A stretch of DNA of 55,792 nucleotides from contig CAIPEB010000688.1 of the NCBI GenBank assembly GCA_903863885.1, positions 1 through 55,792 of the forward strand, written 5' to 3'. Of this stretch, positions 17,815-30,636 are shown piece by piece. The notes under the pieces are model-generated. The model saw only the letters and a list, made by a program, of their open reading frames with translations, was not told the origin of the DNA and made no database searches. Made by a program: the position numbers and the translations under genes. The DNA comes from an uncultured Planctomycetaceae bacterium. Its GTDB lineage: Bacteria; Planctomycetota; Planctomycetia; Pirellulales; Pirellulaceae. How positions within the stretch are numbered: the first letter of the stretch is position 1; every line of letters begins with the position of its first letter.

Positions 17815-18912
17815 ATGCCTCATCAACGACCCGCTTCGCCTTCGCGTCGTGAGTTTCTCGCAACAGCGGCCGGTGCTGCAGCGGCTTCCCTCGCAGCGCC
17901 GGCGGTGATCGCTGAGCAAAAGTCCGATTCGGCGCCTCGGACGGGCCAGGGCGAGTTTCAGTTCGAGGTTCAACACGACTGGGCACAACTTCCCGACAAA
18001 TATCATTGGCAGACGACGCACGGAGTGGCGCTGGATCGCGATGGATTTCTTTACGTGATTCACGAAGGGCGCGAGGAACTGAAGGACCATCCGTCGATCT
18101 TTGTATTCGACCCTGAAGGCCGTTTCGTTCGCGCGTTCGGCAATCAGTTCCAGGGGGGCGGGCATGGCATCGAGGTGCGGCAGGAGGGGAATGATCAGTT
18201 TCTCTACGTAAGCGCGTATCAGCAGTGCAAGACGTTCGCCAAGATGAATCTGAAGGGGGAGATTGTCTGGCAGAAGTTCGCTCCGATGAAGTCGGGTGTG
18301 TATACCGAAGGCGAAGATACCGGTCCGAAGAAGATCTGGGGACGTGACCGCTTCATGCCGACGAATTTTGCGTTCCTCGCGGACGGAGACTTCCTGTTGA
18401 CCGACGGTTACGGCTCGTACTACGTGCATCGGTACGACCGCGACGGGAACTGGAAATCGCAGTTCGGCGGCCCGGGCGACGGCTCGGGCAAGTTCGACAC
18501 GCCGCACGGAATCTGCTTCGATCAGCGTCCCGGTCGCGATCCGGCGGCCGTGATCTGCGACCGCGCACATAACTCGCTCCAGTTTATTTCGCTTGACGGC
18601 AAGTACATCTCCACGCTCGAAGGATTCGGGTTGCCGGCCAACGCGGAGACCTCGGGAGAATTGCTGGTCGTGCCGGAACTGGTCGGGTGTGTTTCACTTC
18701 TGAATTCGAGGAATGAAGTCGTTGCACGGTTGTGCGACGACGCCGAGCGCATCCGCGCCGACAAGAAGTTCGAGATTCGCGGCAATCCGCAGGCATGGAA
18801 GCCGGGGCGATTTGTGCATCCGCACGACGCGTGCTTCGATCCCCACGGCAATCTGTTCGTCGCCGAATGGGTGGCAACTGGCAGAGTGACGCGATTGAAA
18901 CGTCTTGCTTGA
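17815..18912 (+). CDS. Tat-exported six-bladed beta-propeller (NHL-type) protein
   Basis: 365 residues from ATG at 17815, chosen because a twin-arginine signal follows at once: SRREFLATAAGAAAASLAAP with AVIA as the likely cleavage site; GGGGA lies upstream. The mature protein has NHL-like blades such as HGVALDRDGFLYVIHEG, NFAFLADGDFLLTDGYG, TPHGICFDQRPG and HPHDACFDPHGNLFVAEW. Such propellers act outside the cytoplasm, often in binding or as peptidyl-glycine lyase relatives. No catalytic residues can be named, so the activity is unknown. Tat export suggests folding or cofactor loading before export. It is followed after 15 bases by another exported gene, probably one transcript. Confidence 0.75.
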   Translation: MPHQRPASPSRREFLATAAGAAAASLAAPAVIAEQKSDSAPRTGQGEFQFEVQHDWAQLPDKYHWQTTHGVALDRDGFLYVIHEGREELKDHPSIFVFDPEGRFVRAFGNQFQGGGHGIEVRQEGNDQFLYVSAYQQCKTFAKMNLKGEIVWQKFAPMKSGVYTEGEDTGPKKIWGRDRFMPTNFAFLADGDFLLTDGYGSYYVHRYDRDGNWKSQFGGPGDGSGKFDTPHGICFDQRPGRDPAAVICDRAHNSLQFISLDGKYISTLEGFGLPANAETSGELLVVPELVGCVSLLNSRNEVVARLCDDAERIRADKKFEIRGNPQAWKPGRFVHPHDACFDPHGNLFVAEWVATGRVTRLKRLA

Positions 18913-18927
18913 GATGCGAGCCGAAAG

Positions 18928-19749
18928 ATGTCCAACTACCACAGAGTCCTCATGATGTCGTTGGCGTTTGCCGTGTGTGTCGCGGCAGGCAGGATGGCTT
19001 GGAGTGCAGACGCAAAGGAGCGATTCAGCGCAGAGAAGCTCGATGCGCTGCGCCGCAAAGCGTCGGGCTTTCAGGATTTCAGCACGCGCGGGCCTGATGG
19101 CTGGTCGGTCGGCAAACTGGATGCCAAGAGTTTTGTTGCGGTCTTCAAGCCACTGCGAATTAAGAGCGGCGTGGTCCTGCGCTCGTACGTGTTCCGCGAG
19201 GGAGGCAACGGGAACGGTGTGATTTGGGCTTTGCCCGCCGACGCCGAATTCCCGCCGCCGGACCGGTGTCCCAAGGGCAAGTTCATGCCGGATTTGCATA
19301 TGCCCGTGCCCCGACCGCCCGCGGCGTTCGCGTCGGTGATGGCCCAGATCGAGGGCGACGGAAGCGCGTGGTCGTATATGGCCGCGTCGCTGTTGCGCCG
19401 CGAGTTGCTGGAATACGGGGCAATGTGGCACGGCCAGAAATGGTCGACCCACAGGATTCTGGACGGCGACCCGCTGAAGGATGTGGATCGTGAACGGCCT
19501 GCGGACGCCGACCCGATGATGACACCGCGAGGGCCCCGCTCCGAGTGGCGGTGGCTCGGCAAAAAGCCGGATGATTGGCGTCCTCAGGTCGAGATCTCGG
19601 GAGATCGGGTGACGGTCACGTTTTATACGTACAGTGGTTGGGAACGTCAGCGGGTCTTCTCTCACACCGATCGTTTCTCTGCGGGAAACTACGACGCCGA
19701 ATCGGAAACAGCGGAATTAGCTGAAGGGCCTGGCGGATTCTTGTTCTAG
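18928..19749 (+). CDS. Exported protein of unknown function
   Basis: 273 residues with a standard signal peptide (VLMMSLAFAVCVAAGRMAWS, cleavage near residue 27, ADA). I do not recognise a family. The mature part is mixed alpha/beta by composition. It contains a Pro-rich stretch (PADAEFPPPDRCPKGKF), GDGSAWSYMAASLLRRELLE, and a C-terminal part with alternating hydrophobics (WRPQVEISGDRVTVTFYTYS), perhaps a beta sandwich. Only one Cys remains in the mature protein. It lies 15 bp after the beta-propeller gene on the same strand, so the two probably work in the same extracytoplasmic process. The intergenic DNA to 20001 holds no gene. Confidence 0.6.
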   Translation: MSNYHRVLMMSLAFAVCVAAGRMAWSADAKERFSAEKLDALRRKASGFQDFSTRGPDGWSVGKLDAKSFVAVFKPLRIKSGVVLRSYVFREGGNGNGVIWALPADAEFPPPDRCPKGKFMPDLHMPVPRPPAAFASVMAQIEGDGSAWSYMAASLLRRELLEYGAMWHGQKWSTHRILDGDPLKDVDRERPADADPMMTPRGPRSEWRWLGKKPDDWRPQVEISGDRVTVTFYTYSGWERQRVFSHTDRFSAGNYDAESETAELAEGPGGFLF

Positions 19750-20001
19750 TTGCCGCGCCCGCGGCGCTGCGTCAGGTTCTCCGGGTCGCTCGCACCACAA
19801 TTTGTCGAAAATGCGCAAAGCGGATTTCGGCGGCCCGGTGTGGCAATCTTGGTCGCGGTGCTTTCGGCCAGTGCGAACCGGCCGAGATGGGATTCGCGAC
19901 GGCTTTCCAACGACGACTACCCGCTCCCCCACGGCCGTCCGATTGCGGCGCGCGGCGTTTGCCGCAGGGATCGTGAGACAGGTTCGCCGAGCGCACTCGG
20001 T

Positions 20002-22098
20002 TCATTTCGCTTTGGGAGGGAGTTCAAGCGGCGGGTAGTTAACGTTCTTCGCGGTGTGTACCCAATCCGCATCGCCGTAGACGCCGGCCTCCCGCCAGTT
20101 GAACGGCTTGAAGCCCAATTTGAATGCCGGCGAGTCGGGCTGCACGTCGAAGTTGTCCTGCTTCGGGTCGCGCAGAAGAGGATCGGCGACCACGGATCCC
20201 GTTTCGTGGCCGGCGGCCTGCCACTGGTCGAGCGTCTTCCCGGCAAAATCGACCTTCTCGCCAGCGGCCTGAAAATAGCAGTTGTTGCCGCTGACGTGCT
20301 TGACTTTTTCCCAGGGGCCGGCAAGCAGTTCTCCCGTGTCCCAGTAGACAATGTTGTTTTCAAAGGTAAACGAGAGGTGTTCTTCGACGCGAGTGGCTTG
20401 AAGCTGATGGAGCTTGCTGTACGCGAGGATGTTGTTGCGGACGATGTTCTCTTTTCCGTAGTGCTGGTGGAATCCGCCCGTCTTCACTCGGTACACCAGA
20501 TTGTTTTCAAAAAGGATTCCGGTGCTCCCTTCGTCGGTGTACATGCCCCATCCGCCATAGGAGTACGCATAAATGTCATGGAACACGTTGTTACTGACGA
20601 CGGTTCCCTCGGACGGCCCCAACGTGTAAATGCCGCCCATGTCGCTCAGTACACCCCAGCCGATGTGGTGGACGTGGTTGTGCGAGATCGTGTTGCGCTT
20701 GGCCAGGCTTGCGTCATAACCCCAACGCCAGCCGACCGAGATCCCCGTGTAGAACAAGTCGGCGATCTCGTTGTGAGATACCTGATTGTCGGGGCTGTGG
20801 CCGATCCAGACTCCCACGGCGCAGGGGAAGATCCGTCCACCGTGCCGAATGATGTTGTTGTCAACAACCACGTGGCTGGTCTGCGAGGCTGCGGCACGCG
20901 GCATGTCCATCGTTCCGATGCGGACGCCGCCGGCGCCGAAGTCCTGAATCAGGCAGTGACGCACGGAGCAATCGCGGCAGCCATTTCGGAACCAGATTCC
21001 ATACTTGCCCACGTGCGAGATTTCGCAGTTTTCTATCGCGATCGATCGCGCGCCGTCTGCCATCACCGCGGCTTCGATCGGCGCAGCGGCCTGTGCTGCC
21101 TCGAAACCGCCGGGCGGGGTGATCCATTGTGCGTGCTGAAAGGAGAGCCCCCGCAGCGTGATGTACTCAACGGATTTTCCGGCGGTCGGAAACCCCAAAA
21201 ACACGAGCAGACTGTCGGCGACGGGTGCAACGACCTCGGCCTTGGACATGTCCTCACCGGGCAACGGCTTGTAGATCAGCACACCATCTCGAGCGAGAAA
21301 CCACTCGCCGGGTTCGTCCAGCGCGGCGGCAAAATTCTCGAGCACGTAGTGCGAATCACGCTTCCATGGGTTCCAGGGCTTCATGCCCTGGCCGGCGGTC
21401 GTGAAGGATGAATCGGCCGCATTCAGGGAGTCGATGAACCTCCGCGTGTTGTCCCAGTTGTGGTACACGACGAAATTGACGTCGCGCAACTCCTCGGGCT
21501 TGAGCATTGACAGCAGCGAAAACTCCTCGGTCCGCATGGTCACGGTTTGTTCCGCGCGTTTAGCTCGCTCTCTATTGCCCGTCTTGCTCGCGTCGCCGCC
21601 CTCTTTGTTCGTCTCGCGCACGTCCTGGATATAAAAGTAGAACTTGTCAGGTTCTCTGGCCCGGATCGCTCGCCGGCCATTGACGAACAATTGCTCGAAG
21701 TACCATTTGCCTGCGGCCACTTCATCGACTCGCGTCGTCCAGAGGCCATTGGCGGCCGCGGTCCACCCGCGAATCACTCGCCCGCCGGTGAAGACCGGTT
21801 TCGCATTGGGGGCCGCTTCGTAAACGACTTCGGCATCCTCATTGCCGCTGTCGTCGGGCGTAAAGACAATCGGTTCGGTGATGGAGTAGGTTCCGTCGGC
21901 GACGACTACGCGAACCGTTTCGGCAAGCGGCGCTCCGGACTTGAGCTTCCGGATCGCATCGCGTGCGCCGATTAAAGTAGCGAGAGGCTTGTCGGCAGTG
22001 CCTGGATTCGAGTCGCTGCCGCCCGGGGCCACGTGAAGTTCGGTCGCGAGAGCAACGGACGATGCGGCCAATAGGAAAACCAAAGTCAGCGTTTTCAT
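20002..22098 (-). CDS. Exported right-handed parallel beta-helix protein (pectate-lyase-like fold)
   Basis: 698 residues from ATG at 22098. The N-terminus [19 protein letters not shown] is a signal peptide, and AGGAGC lies upstream. The mature start [19 protein letters not shown] with [12 protein letters not shown] is the classic opening of extracellular beta-helix polysaccharide-active proteins. Many Asn-rich coils follow, such as [46 protein letters not shown] and [13 protein letters not shown], typical of PbH1 repeats (about 390-600). Glycosidase or lyase activity on a plant or algal polysaccharide is likely, but the substrate is not readable. It is on the same strand as and 191 bp downstream of the GH5-like gene, so they probably attack one glycan together. 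Confidence 0.82.
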   Translation of the reverse strand: MKTLTLVFLLAASSVALATELHVAPGGSDSNPGTADKPLATLIGARDAIRKLKSGAPLAETVRVVVADGTYSITEPIVFTPDDSGNEDAEVVYEAAPNAKPVFTGGRVIRGWTAAANGLWTTRVDEVAAGKWYFEQLFVNGRRAIRAREPDKFYFYIQDVRETNKEGGDASKTGNRERAKRAEQTVTMRTEEFSLLSMLKPEELRDVNFVVYHNWDNTRRFIDSLNAADSSFTTAGQGMKPWNPWKRDSHYVLENFAAALDEPGEWFLARDGVLIYKPLPGEDMSKAEVVAPVADSLLVFLGFPTAGKSVEYITLRGLSFQHAQWITPPGGFEAAQAAAPIEAAVMADGARSIAIENCEISHVGKYGIWFRNGCRDCSVRHCLIQDFGAGGVRIGTMDMPRAAASQTSHVVVDNNIIRHGGRIFPCAVGVWIGHSPDNQVSHNEIADLFYTGISVGWRWGYDASLAKRNTISHNHVHHIGWGVLSDMGGIYTLGPSEGTVVSNNVFHDIYAYSYGGWGMYTDEGSTGILFENNLVYRVKTGGFHQHYGKENIVRNNILAYSKLHQLQATRVEEHLSFTFENNIVYWDTGELLAGPWEKVKHVSGNNCYFQAAGEKVDFAGKTLDQWQAAGHETGSVVADPLLRDPKQDNFDVQPDSPAFKLGFKPFNWREAGVYGDADWVHTAKNVNYPPLELPPKAK

Positions 22099-22289
22099 CG
22101 GTGCGATGCTCCTGTGGAGATCGATGACGGGTGTTATTCGCTTGCTCGCCAGGTCTGCGCGAAAACACGGTGCAAGAAAGTCGCAGGCCGGCTTTCCAAA
22201 TCCGGCGGCATGAAGACTGGCTGTATTGGCGATCCTGCCCACTTAAGGGTGAACTGTTTTCCCCGCACGGACCCATTGGCCCCTCGAAA

Positions 22290-24452
22290 TCACTTCGCAC
22301 GGCGAATCCGACAGGCAATATCCTCGCGGAATGCGGGGATGTCCAGTTGCCAGACGTCTGCAGGCGCCGTCAAGGACTGTTCGTGCAGGACCACGCCGCG
22401 CTGCGTATCCCACCACTCGACAAGATACGGGCCGGAATCGAATCCCGACAGCGTAAGTGTCGCGCCCTGAACATCCCGCGGATCGCGGTGTTGTTTCACG
22501 CGGGATGACCAGTTCCATTGCGCATCCGCGATCCAGACGTAAGCCGCATTCTTGCTGCCAACGCCAATGGCCCGCACATCCTGCGGGTTTGCTGCAACAT
22601 CCAGCGTCTCGCGTAAAACCGGAGCGTCCTTGAGAAACGCGGCGAGCGGCCCGTAGTGACGGTACGCCGCTTGGCGATCGAGGTCTTCCCACCACCAGAA
22701 CATGGCCGTGCCCGACAGGCCGGTCATCGCGGATGCCCAAAGCGAACGTCTGAAGTGCACGAGCTGTTGGTCCTGCTTCATCAGGGGGCTCAGTTCCCAT
22801 TGATTGCCTGCCAGTCCGAATTCGGCCAGCAGCGCAGGTTTGTCAGGCGCGTGTTCCCTCAGGGCTTTGGTGCGATCGGCAACGGCGGCCACTTCGTCAT
22901 TGGAAAGGTCGCCCCATGCGGGACGCAGATACCAGTGCAATTCCGCGATGTCGATTCGCGGATGCCGCCAGTCCTTGGGCGCCGGCCCCCACGCGCTCGT
23001 TGTTCGCAGGTGATGATTCACGTCGATCTGTTCGAGGTAACTTCCGAGCGAGTCGTAGAAGCGATCGGTCGGCCGGCCGGGGTCCATTTCGTTGAAGTAC
23101 TCCCAGGCCGCCACGTGGGTTGAATAGCCCCAGCGAGCCACGGCGTAACGCAGCAGATTGCGGGCGTGGGAGATCGCCCAATCGTAGTCCGCACTGGATT
23201 CGTCTCGAAGCTTGTCCATGTACAGGTCGCGCGTCAGCAGGCACAGCTGCAGATAGATGCCGCGTCGCTCGGCCATCGCCAACACTTGGTCAATCTGTTC
23301 GCAGTCCAGTGGATTGTAGTAGCCGACCACATCGCGGTTGACCGATGCCTCCCACAGCAACTCGGGTCCGCCATCGGCTTCGGTCAGCGAAAGGTCCCGC
23401 CAGCGCGCACTGCCCGATGTCTCCAGCTGAAATTGCAGCCGTTCGAGCCAGTACTGGTCGGCGCCGCTGGTGAACTCGCGGCGGAAGGACTTCCATGGGC
23501 TCTCGCCTCGCTCTGCTTCCGGACGGAGCGTCTCGCCCCATTGTGAGTTGCCCAGCTGAATCGCCAGTTCGGTGCCTTCGCCCAGTTGGAGCAATCCCGA
23601 AAGCGCGTAACGCGTGCCGGGACGCAGCGGCACGGGATGGCAAGGTTCGAGTTTGAGCGAGTCTCCGGCTTTTCCTTTCAAAACGACGCAAATGTCGTCC
23701 TCAAAATACCCCGGAACCAGTTCGCAAGGCGGTTTCCAACTCCAGGATCGGCTCCATGCGCTCTTGCGACCTTCGATGCACAACGCCCAGTCGCTGCAAC
23801 AAGTCCAGATCCGGGCGAAGTTGGCCCCGTTGTCCGCCATCTTGCCAAACACTTCGTCCAGTTTCTGCAGCCGCAGGTACTGATCTTGTCCGACAAACGC
23901 CAGGTTCTGGCCGATCGGGAAAAATGGCTGTCCCTCGGAGAACTCGAGTTGCCGGTGGTCGCGGGGCGATACCCGAATGAAACCGCGGTCATTCGTCGGC
24001 CGGCATTCGATCGGCACCGTGTCGGATGCCAACTCGCCGCGAGCATCGCGGACACGAGCACGGCAGGAGAATTTGCCGATGGATCTAGGTGCATAGCGTG
24101 CTTTCCAGACCGGTTGTCCGACGGGGTAATCCCAGGCGCGCGGTGTGCTTTCCTTGCTCGCGTCCCGGTGCTCGTAGTTCTGCGTGAAGAAGCACGGCAC
24201 GAGTTCCGTTATCCCCTCCGGTGTCTGGACCTCGACCGAGATCTCCGCTTCCTGCGAATCGAATGGATTGCGATACGCTCTCGCGTGACGGATCGTGAAT
24301 TCCACCTTTTCATACTTGCCGGCAACAGCTGGAGTCGCTTCAAGCGATACGATCTCAGCCCTGGCTGCGATTGAGCAAACCAGCAGCATGAAGCCCACGA
24401 TCCGAACCCGAAAGACGCGTCCTGGCGCGAGTACATGGATTGCCTGTCGCAT
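22290..24452 (-). CDS. Exported GH5-like glycoside hydrolase with N-terminal DUF5060-type domain
   Basis: 720 residues. A signal peptide follows a long basic n-region (GFMLLVCSIAARAE, about 20-33). The next 110 residues resemble the DUF5060 beta-sandwich placed before TIM-barrel glycosidases (VEFTIRHARAYRNPFD, RDARGELAS). The catalytic barrel starts at FIRVSPRDHRQLEF and shows the clan GH-A layout: the proton donor E455 in YFNEMD and the probable nucleophile E544 in LLAEFG. About 160 residues between them and the first strands form an inserted carbohydrate-binding-like sandwich (KLEPCHPVPLRPGTRYALSG). A small C-terminal beta domain ends the protein. Retaining beta-glycosidase activity is inferred; the substrate is unknown. 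The exact GH family could also be a GH5-related unclassified group. Confidence 0.75.
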   Translation of the reverse strand: MRQAIHVLAPGRVFRVRIVGFMLLVCSIAARAEIVSLEATPAVAGKYEKVEFTIRHARAYRNPFDSQEAEISVEVQTPEGITELVPCFFTQNYEHRDASKESTPRAWDYPVGQPVWKARYAPRSIGKFSCRARVRDARGELASDTVPIECRPTNDRGFIRVSPRDHRQLEFSEGQPFFPIGQNLAFVGQDQYLRLQKLDEVFGKMADNGANFARIWTCCSDWALCIEGRKSAWSRSWSWKPPCELVPGYFEDDICVVLKGKAGDSLKLEPCHPVPLRPGTRYALSGLLQLGEGTELAIQLGNSQWGETLRPEAERGESPWKSFRREFTSGADQYWLERLQFQLETSGSARWRDLSLTEADGGPELLWEASVNRDVVGYYNPLDCEQIDQVLAMAERRGIYLQLCLLTRDLYMDKLRDESSADYDWAISHARNLLRYAVARWGYSTHVAAWEYFNEMDPGRPTDRFYDSLGSYLEQIDVNHHLRTTSAWGPAPKDWRHPRIDIAELHWYLRPAWGDLSNDEVAAVADRTKALREHAPDKPALLAEFGLAGNQWELSPLMKQDQQLVHFRRSLWASAMTGLSGTAMFWWWEDLDRQAAYRHYGPLAAFLKDAPVLRETLDVAANPQDVRAIGVGSKNAAYVWIADAQWNWSSRVKQHRDPRDVQGATLTLSGFDSGPYLVEWWDTQRGVVLHEQSLTAPADVWQLDIPAFREDIACRIRRAK

Positions 24453-24466
24453 GGGCCTGACTCCTT

Positions 24467-24955
24467 AGGCAGAGCGAAAGAATAACCTATACAATCCGCC
24501 GGTTGCTTGTGAGCGAGCGATGCGAAAGAAATCAATGTGATCGGCCAGGCCTGGAAGTTTGTCGTCGATGAATTGCAGTGTCCTATCTGGCTCTGCCAAT
24601 GGAAACGGCGATCACACCCTTGCCTGCTGTTTTGCGTGCCACTGGCTGTACCAGTGAAAGCGGTCATGCCATCGAACACTCACGGCTTGCCTGACCAAAA
24701 CGGCCTGAATTTGGTCATCTCCATCCAACAGCCGGTCCAGTCACCGGAGCCGGATATCCCGTGTGCTGACTTATTCAGCAGATGTTGCATTATTCGAGAG
24801 TCCTGCCGGCATTACCTCTTCGACCTTTGGACTTTGCTCTTCGTTGCGGCCCCTCTCAGGTCCGGATATTGGAGGTCGTTGGCAAGGACCGTTTCCACTG
24901 GCACAGCCAGTGCCACACAAACGAATTGGTCAACTTATTCTTTCGCTCTGCCTTA
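24467..24955. mobile_element. Possible miniature inverted-repeat element (MITE-like), 489 bp
   Basis: AGGCAGAGCGAAAGAATAA at 24467-24485 is repeated exactly in reverse complement at 24937-24955. Inside are three copies of a palindromic motif around CACTGGCTNTGCCAGTG followed by GAAA(G/C)CGG: 24585-24607 and 24636-24663 on the plus strand, 24890-24917 on the minus strand. No transposase is present and no clear target duplication is seen. It may instead be overlapping copies of a dispersed repeat in opposite orientations. Confidence 0.45.
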
Positions 24956-25444
24956 TATATGGAAAATGCCTGCGGGGAAGCTCGCCATTGGCCAAGGCTC
25001 CTTTCGCCCTCGTCGAGCGAGCGGAGTCACCAACGATCGGGGCTCAAGTTGCTTTTCGCCGGTTGTCGCCTGGCGGTTGCGCGGCTCCTTTTGGCCTGAT
25101 CGTGTAACGTGATTGCGGTGCGGGTAATTCCAGAAAGTCGCGGCGGAAAGACGATGTACTCTTCACACGTATTTCTGCGGTCCAGGGGGAGGGATACACA
25201 AGGGGGGGCGGCGCATTTCGCGAGCCCGGCGCAGAAATCTGCCGGGGCTGGGCGCATTTTCCCCAGTAGGCAGCGTCGGAGCTCAGCCTCGTTTTCGGAG
25301 GAATCGTTCCCGATTGCCCTGCCGGATGCGAAGGTGTCTTTTCGGCGAAGATGAAGAAGTTAGAATGAGCCCCAGCCTGGTCGGGCCGTTTCCGTAGTCA
25401 TTTTGTACGGTTTGTGCCAATCACGGTTGAAAAACCGGTGAAAT

Positions 25445-25466
25445 ACAATATTGTGCCACCATGGTG
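25445..25466. promoter_or_regulatory. Two adjacent palindromes upstream of actA
   Basis: ACAATATTGT (25445-25454) is a perfect palindrome. CACCATGGTG (25457-25466) is a second, inside a nearly symmetric GCCACCATGGTGTGGC. They could bind a regulator of the respiratory operon. No known box was recognised. Confidence 0.25.
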
Positions 25467-25524
25467 TGGCTGCGGCCGAAGGTCGTGATGCGGTGCATTC
25501 TTTTGTGAGAGTCGTGGGCCGATT

Positions 25525-26156
25525 ATGTCCCCATTTCCCGCCTGGATTGATCGGATAAGACCACTCCTGGGCTTGGCGGCGCTTGTCGTCCCGGTCTACG
25601 GGCTTGGTCTGGCGTATTACTTCAGTTCGCCAACAACGATTGACATCGGCTATTCGCCCAAGCAGCCGGTGCCGTTCAGTCACGCGGTTCACGCGGGAAA
25701 ACTGGCGATGGACTGCCGCTACTGCCATACCACGGTCGAGAAAGCGGCGCACGCGGCCATTCCCCCCACCTCGATCTGCATGAACTGCCACAAGCTGATC
25801 GCAACGGAAAGTGAGAAGCTGCTTCCGGTCCGCGACAGCTATGTGACGGGTAATCCGATTCCCTGGGTCCGGGTGCATGATTTGCCCGACTTTGCGTACT
25901 TCAACCACAGTGCTCACGTGACGCGCGGCGTGAGTTGCGTGTCGTGTCACGGGCGCATCGACAAGATGGAACAGGTCACGCAGGTGAAGACGTTGCGCAT
26001 GGGGTGGTGCCTCGATTGCCACCGCCACCCGGAGCAGAACTTGCGGCCGAAGGAATTTGTGACCGATCTGGATTGGGTGCCCGGCGAGGATCCGGTGCAA
26101 CTTGGCAAGCGGCTTCGCGAAGAATTGAACATCAATCCGTCAACTGATTGCTCGAC

Positions 26157-26169
<13 letters not shown>
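25525..26169 (+). CDS. actA: Alternative complex III subunit ActA, pentaheme cytochrome c
   Basis: 214 residues. One N-terminal membrane anchor (about 12-32, LLGLAALVVPVYGLGLAYYF) is followed by a periplasmic domain with five CxxCH heme sites: C64 (CRYCH), C85 (CMNCH), C138 (CVSCH), C162 (CLDCH) and C209 (CSTCH, two residues before the stop). Five hemes is the number known for ActA of the Rhodothermus marinus complex. It accepts electrons from the iron-sulfur subunit ActB and passes them towards cytochrome c or the oxidase. Extra His residues (H118, H128, H131) are candidate distal ligands. It is the first gene of an operon running to 38624; its end overlaps the ActB start by 13 bases. Confidence 0.93.
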
Positions 26170-29178
<3,009 letters not shown>

Positions 29179-29204
<26 letters not shown>

Positions 29205-30579
29205 CGACAATACGACCAACGACCCGAAACATCGGGCTCCGCTGATCGCCGGTGATCAGTCGCTGGAGACCCTGACCGATGTCGTCAGCGGGATCGTGGA
29301 GCAGCCCGTCGTGCCGCGGAGCTGGTATGTGGCTTTCGCCGTCTCGTCGGCGCTTGCCGCGATGTTCTTCGCGCTGATCGGCTACCTGATCTTCACGGGC
29401 GTTGGAGTGTGGGGCAACAACAGCCCCGTGTTTTGGGCGTGGGACATCGTGAACTTCGTGTTCTGGGTGGGTATCGGGCACGCCGGAACGCTGATTTCCG
29501 CGATTCTGCTGCTGTTCCGGCAGAAGTGGCGGACGAGCATCAACCGTTTCGCGGAAGCGATGACGATATTCGCGGTGATCTGCGCCGGTGTTTACCCGGG
29601 CGTGCACATCGGCCGCGTCTGGTTCGCTTACTGGCTCGCGCCTTATCCTAACCACATGACGCTCTGGCCGAACTTCCGCAGTCCGCTGCTGTGGGACGTG
29701 TTTGCGGTGAGCACCTACTTCACGGTCTCGCTGGTTTTCTGGTATCTCGGCATGATTCCCGATCTCGCGACGCTGCGCGACCGTACGCAGTCGCCGCTGC
29801 GACGCGCGCTGTACGGCCTGTTTTCCGTGGGTTGGCGGGGTTCAGCGCGGCAATGGCATCGCGTGGAACGCGGCAGCCTGATCCTGGCATCGTTGGCGAC
29901 CGGCCTCGTGCTCAGCGTGCATTCTGTCGTGAGCTTCGACTTCGCCGTCTCGCAGGTTCCGGGCTGGCACACGACGATCTTCCCGCCTTACTTCGTGGCG
30001 GGGGCCATTTTCAGCGGGTTTGCCATGGTGGTGACGCTGATGGTTCCGGCGCGGGCCTACTTCGGCCTGAAGGACCTGATCACCGTCCGTCATCTCGACA
30101 ACATGAACAAGATCATCCTCGCCACGAGCTGCATGGTGGGATACGCGTATGGCGTCGAAGTGTTCATCGCGTGGTACAGCGGCGTGCATTACGAACGGTT
30201 TGCGTTTCTCAACCGGGCTTTCGGACCGTACGCGCCGTATTACTGGACGATGGTCACCTGCAACGTGATCGTGCCCCATTTGTTCTGGTTCAGGAAGTGG
30301 CGCACGACGCCGGCGCTGATGGTCATCGTGGCGGTGCTGGTGAATGTCGGCATGTGGATGGAGCGGTTCGTGATCATCGGAATTTCGCTGACGCGAGGCC
30401 ATCTGCCTTCGTCGTGGCGGATGTACGCTCCGACCTGGGTGGACATCGGCATGTTCATCGGCAGCTTCGGGCTGTTCATGACCTTGTTCCTTTTGTTCTG
30501 CCGTTTCCTGCCGATGGTGGCGATGGCCGAAGTTAAAACGGTGCTGGTCCACGAGGAGTCGCACGCCGCGCAGCATTGA
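29179..30579 (+). CDS. actC: Alternative complex III quinol-binding membrane subunit ActC (NrfD-like)
   Basis: 466 residues from ATG at 29179; the start matches the family and avoids a longer frame inside actB. NrfD/PsrC-type integral membrane protein with about ten spans, beginning [20 protein letters not shown] and ending [20 protein letters not shown]. Typical motifs are [33 protein letters not shown] and [12 protein letters not shown]. In ACIII it carries the quinol oxidation site near the periplasmic side and is proposed to take part in proton translocation. It overlaps actB and is followed after 57 bases by the ActD-ActE gene. Confidence 0.93.
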
Positions 30580-30636
30580 GGTGCAGGCAGGCGGAGTTGC
30601 CGGAAGTATCGGCTCACAAATACTGATGATTTCGTC

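Larger units (their letters stand above)
24453..25524. other. 1.07-kb gene-less region upstream of the respiratory operon
   Basis: No open frame here looks like a protein: codon composition is unlike the neighbours and there are no domains or good ribosome sites. Its left half is the inverted-repeat element at 24467-24955. The right half must carry the promoter of the Act/Cox operon. The only ordered signals seen there are two adjacent 10-bp palindromes (25445-25466) about 60-80 bases before the ActA start. Confidence 0.6.

Noticed and set aside
19750-21411. A 553-codon open frame on the plus strand
   Set aside because: Antisense to the beta-helix gene; length is explained by high GC content.
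24537-25112. Overlapping frames of 105-191 codons between the glycosidase and actA genes
   Set aside because: No ribosome site, no domains, Cys/Trp-rich composition, and they overlap short repeats; treated as non-coding.
25427-25449. TTGAAA and TACAAT as a promoter for actA
   Set aside because: The boxes are only 11 bases apart, too close for a standard sigma-70 promoter.
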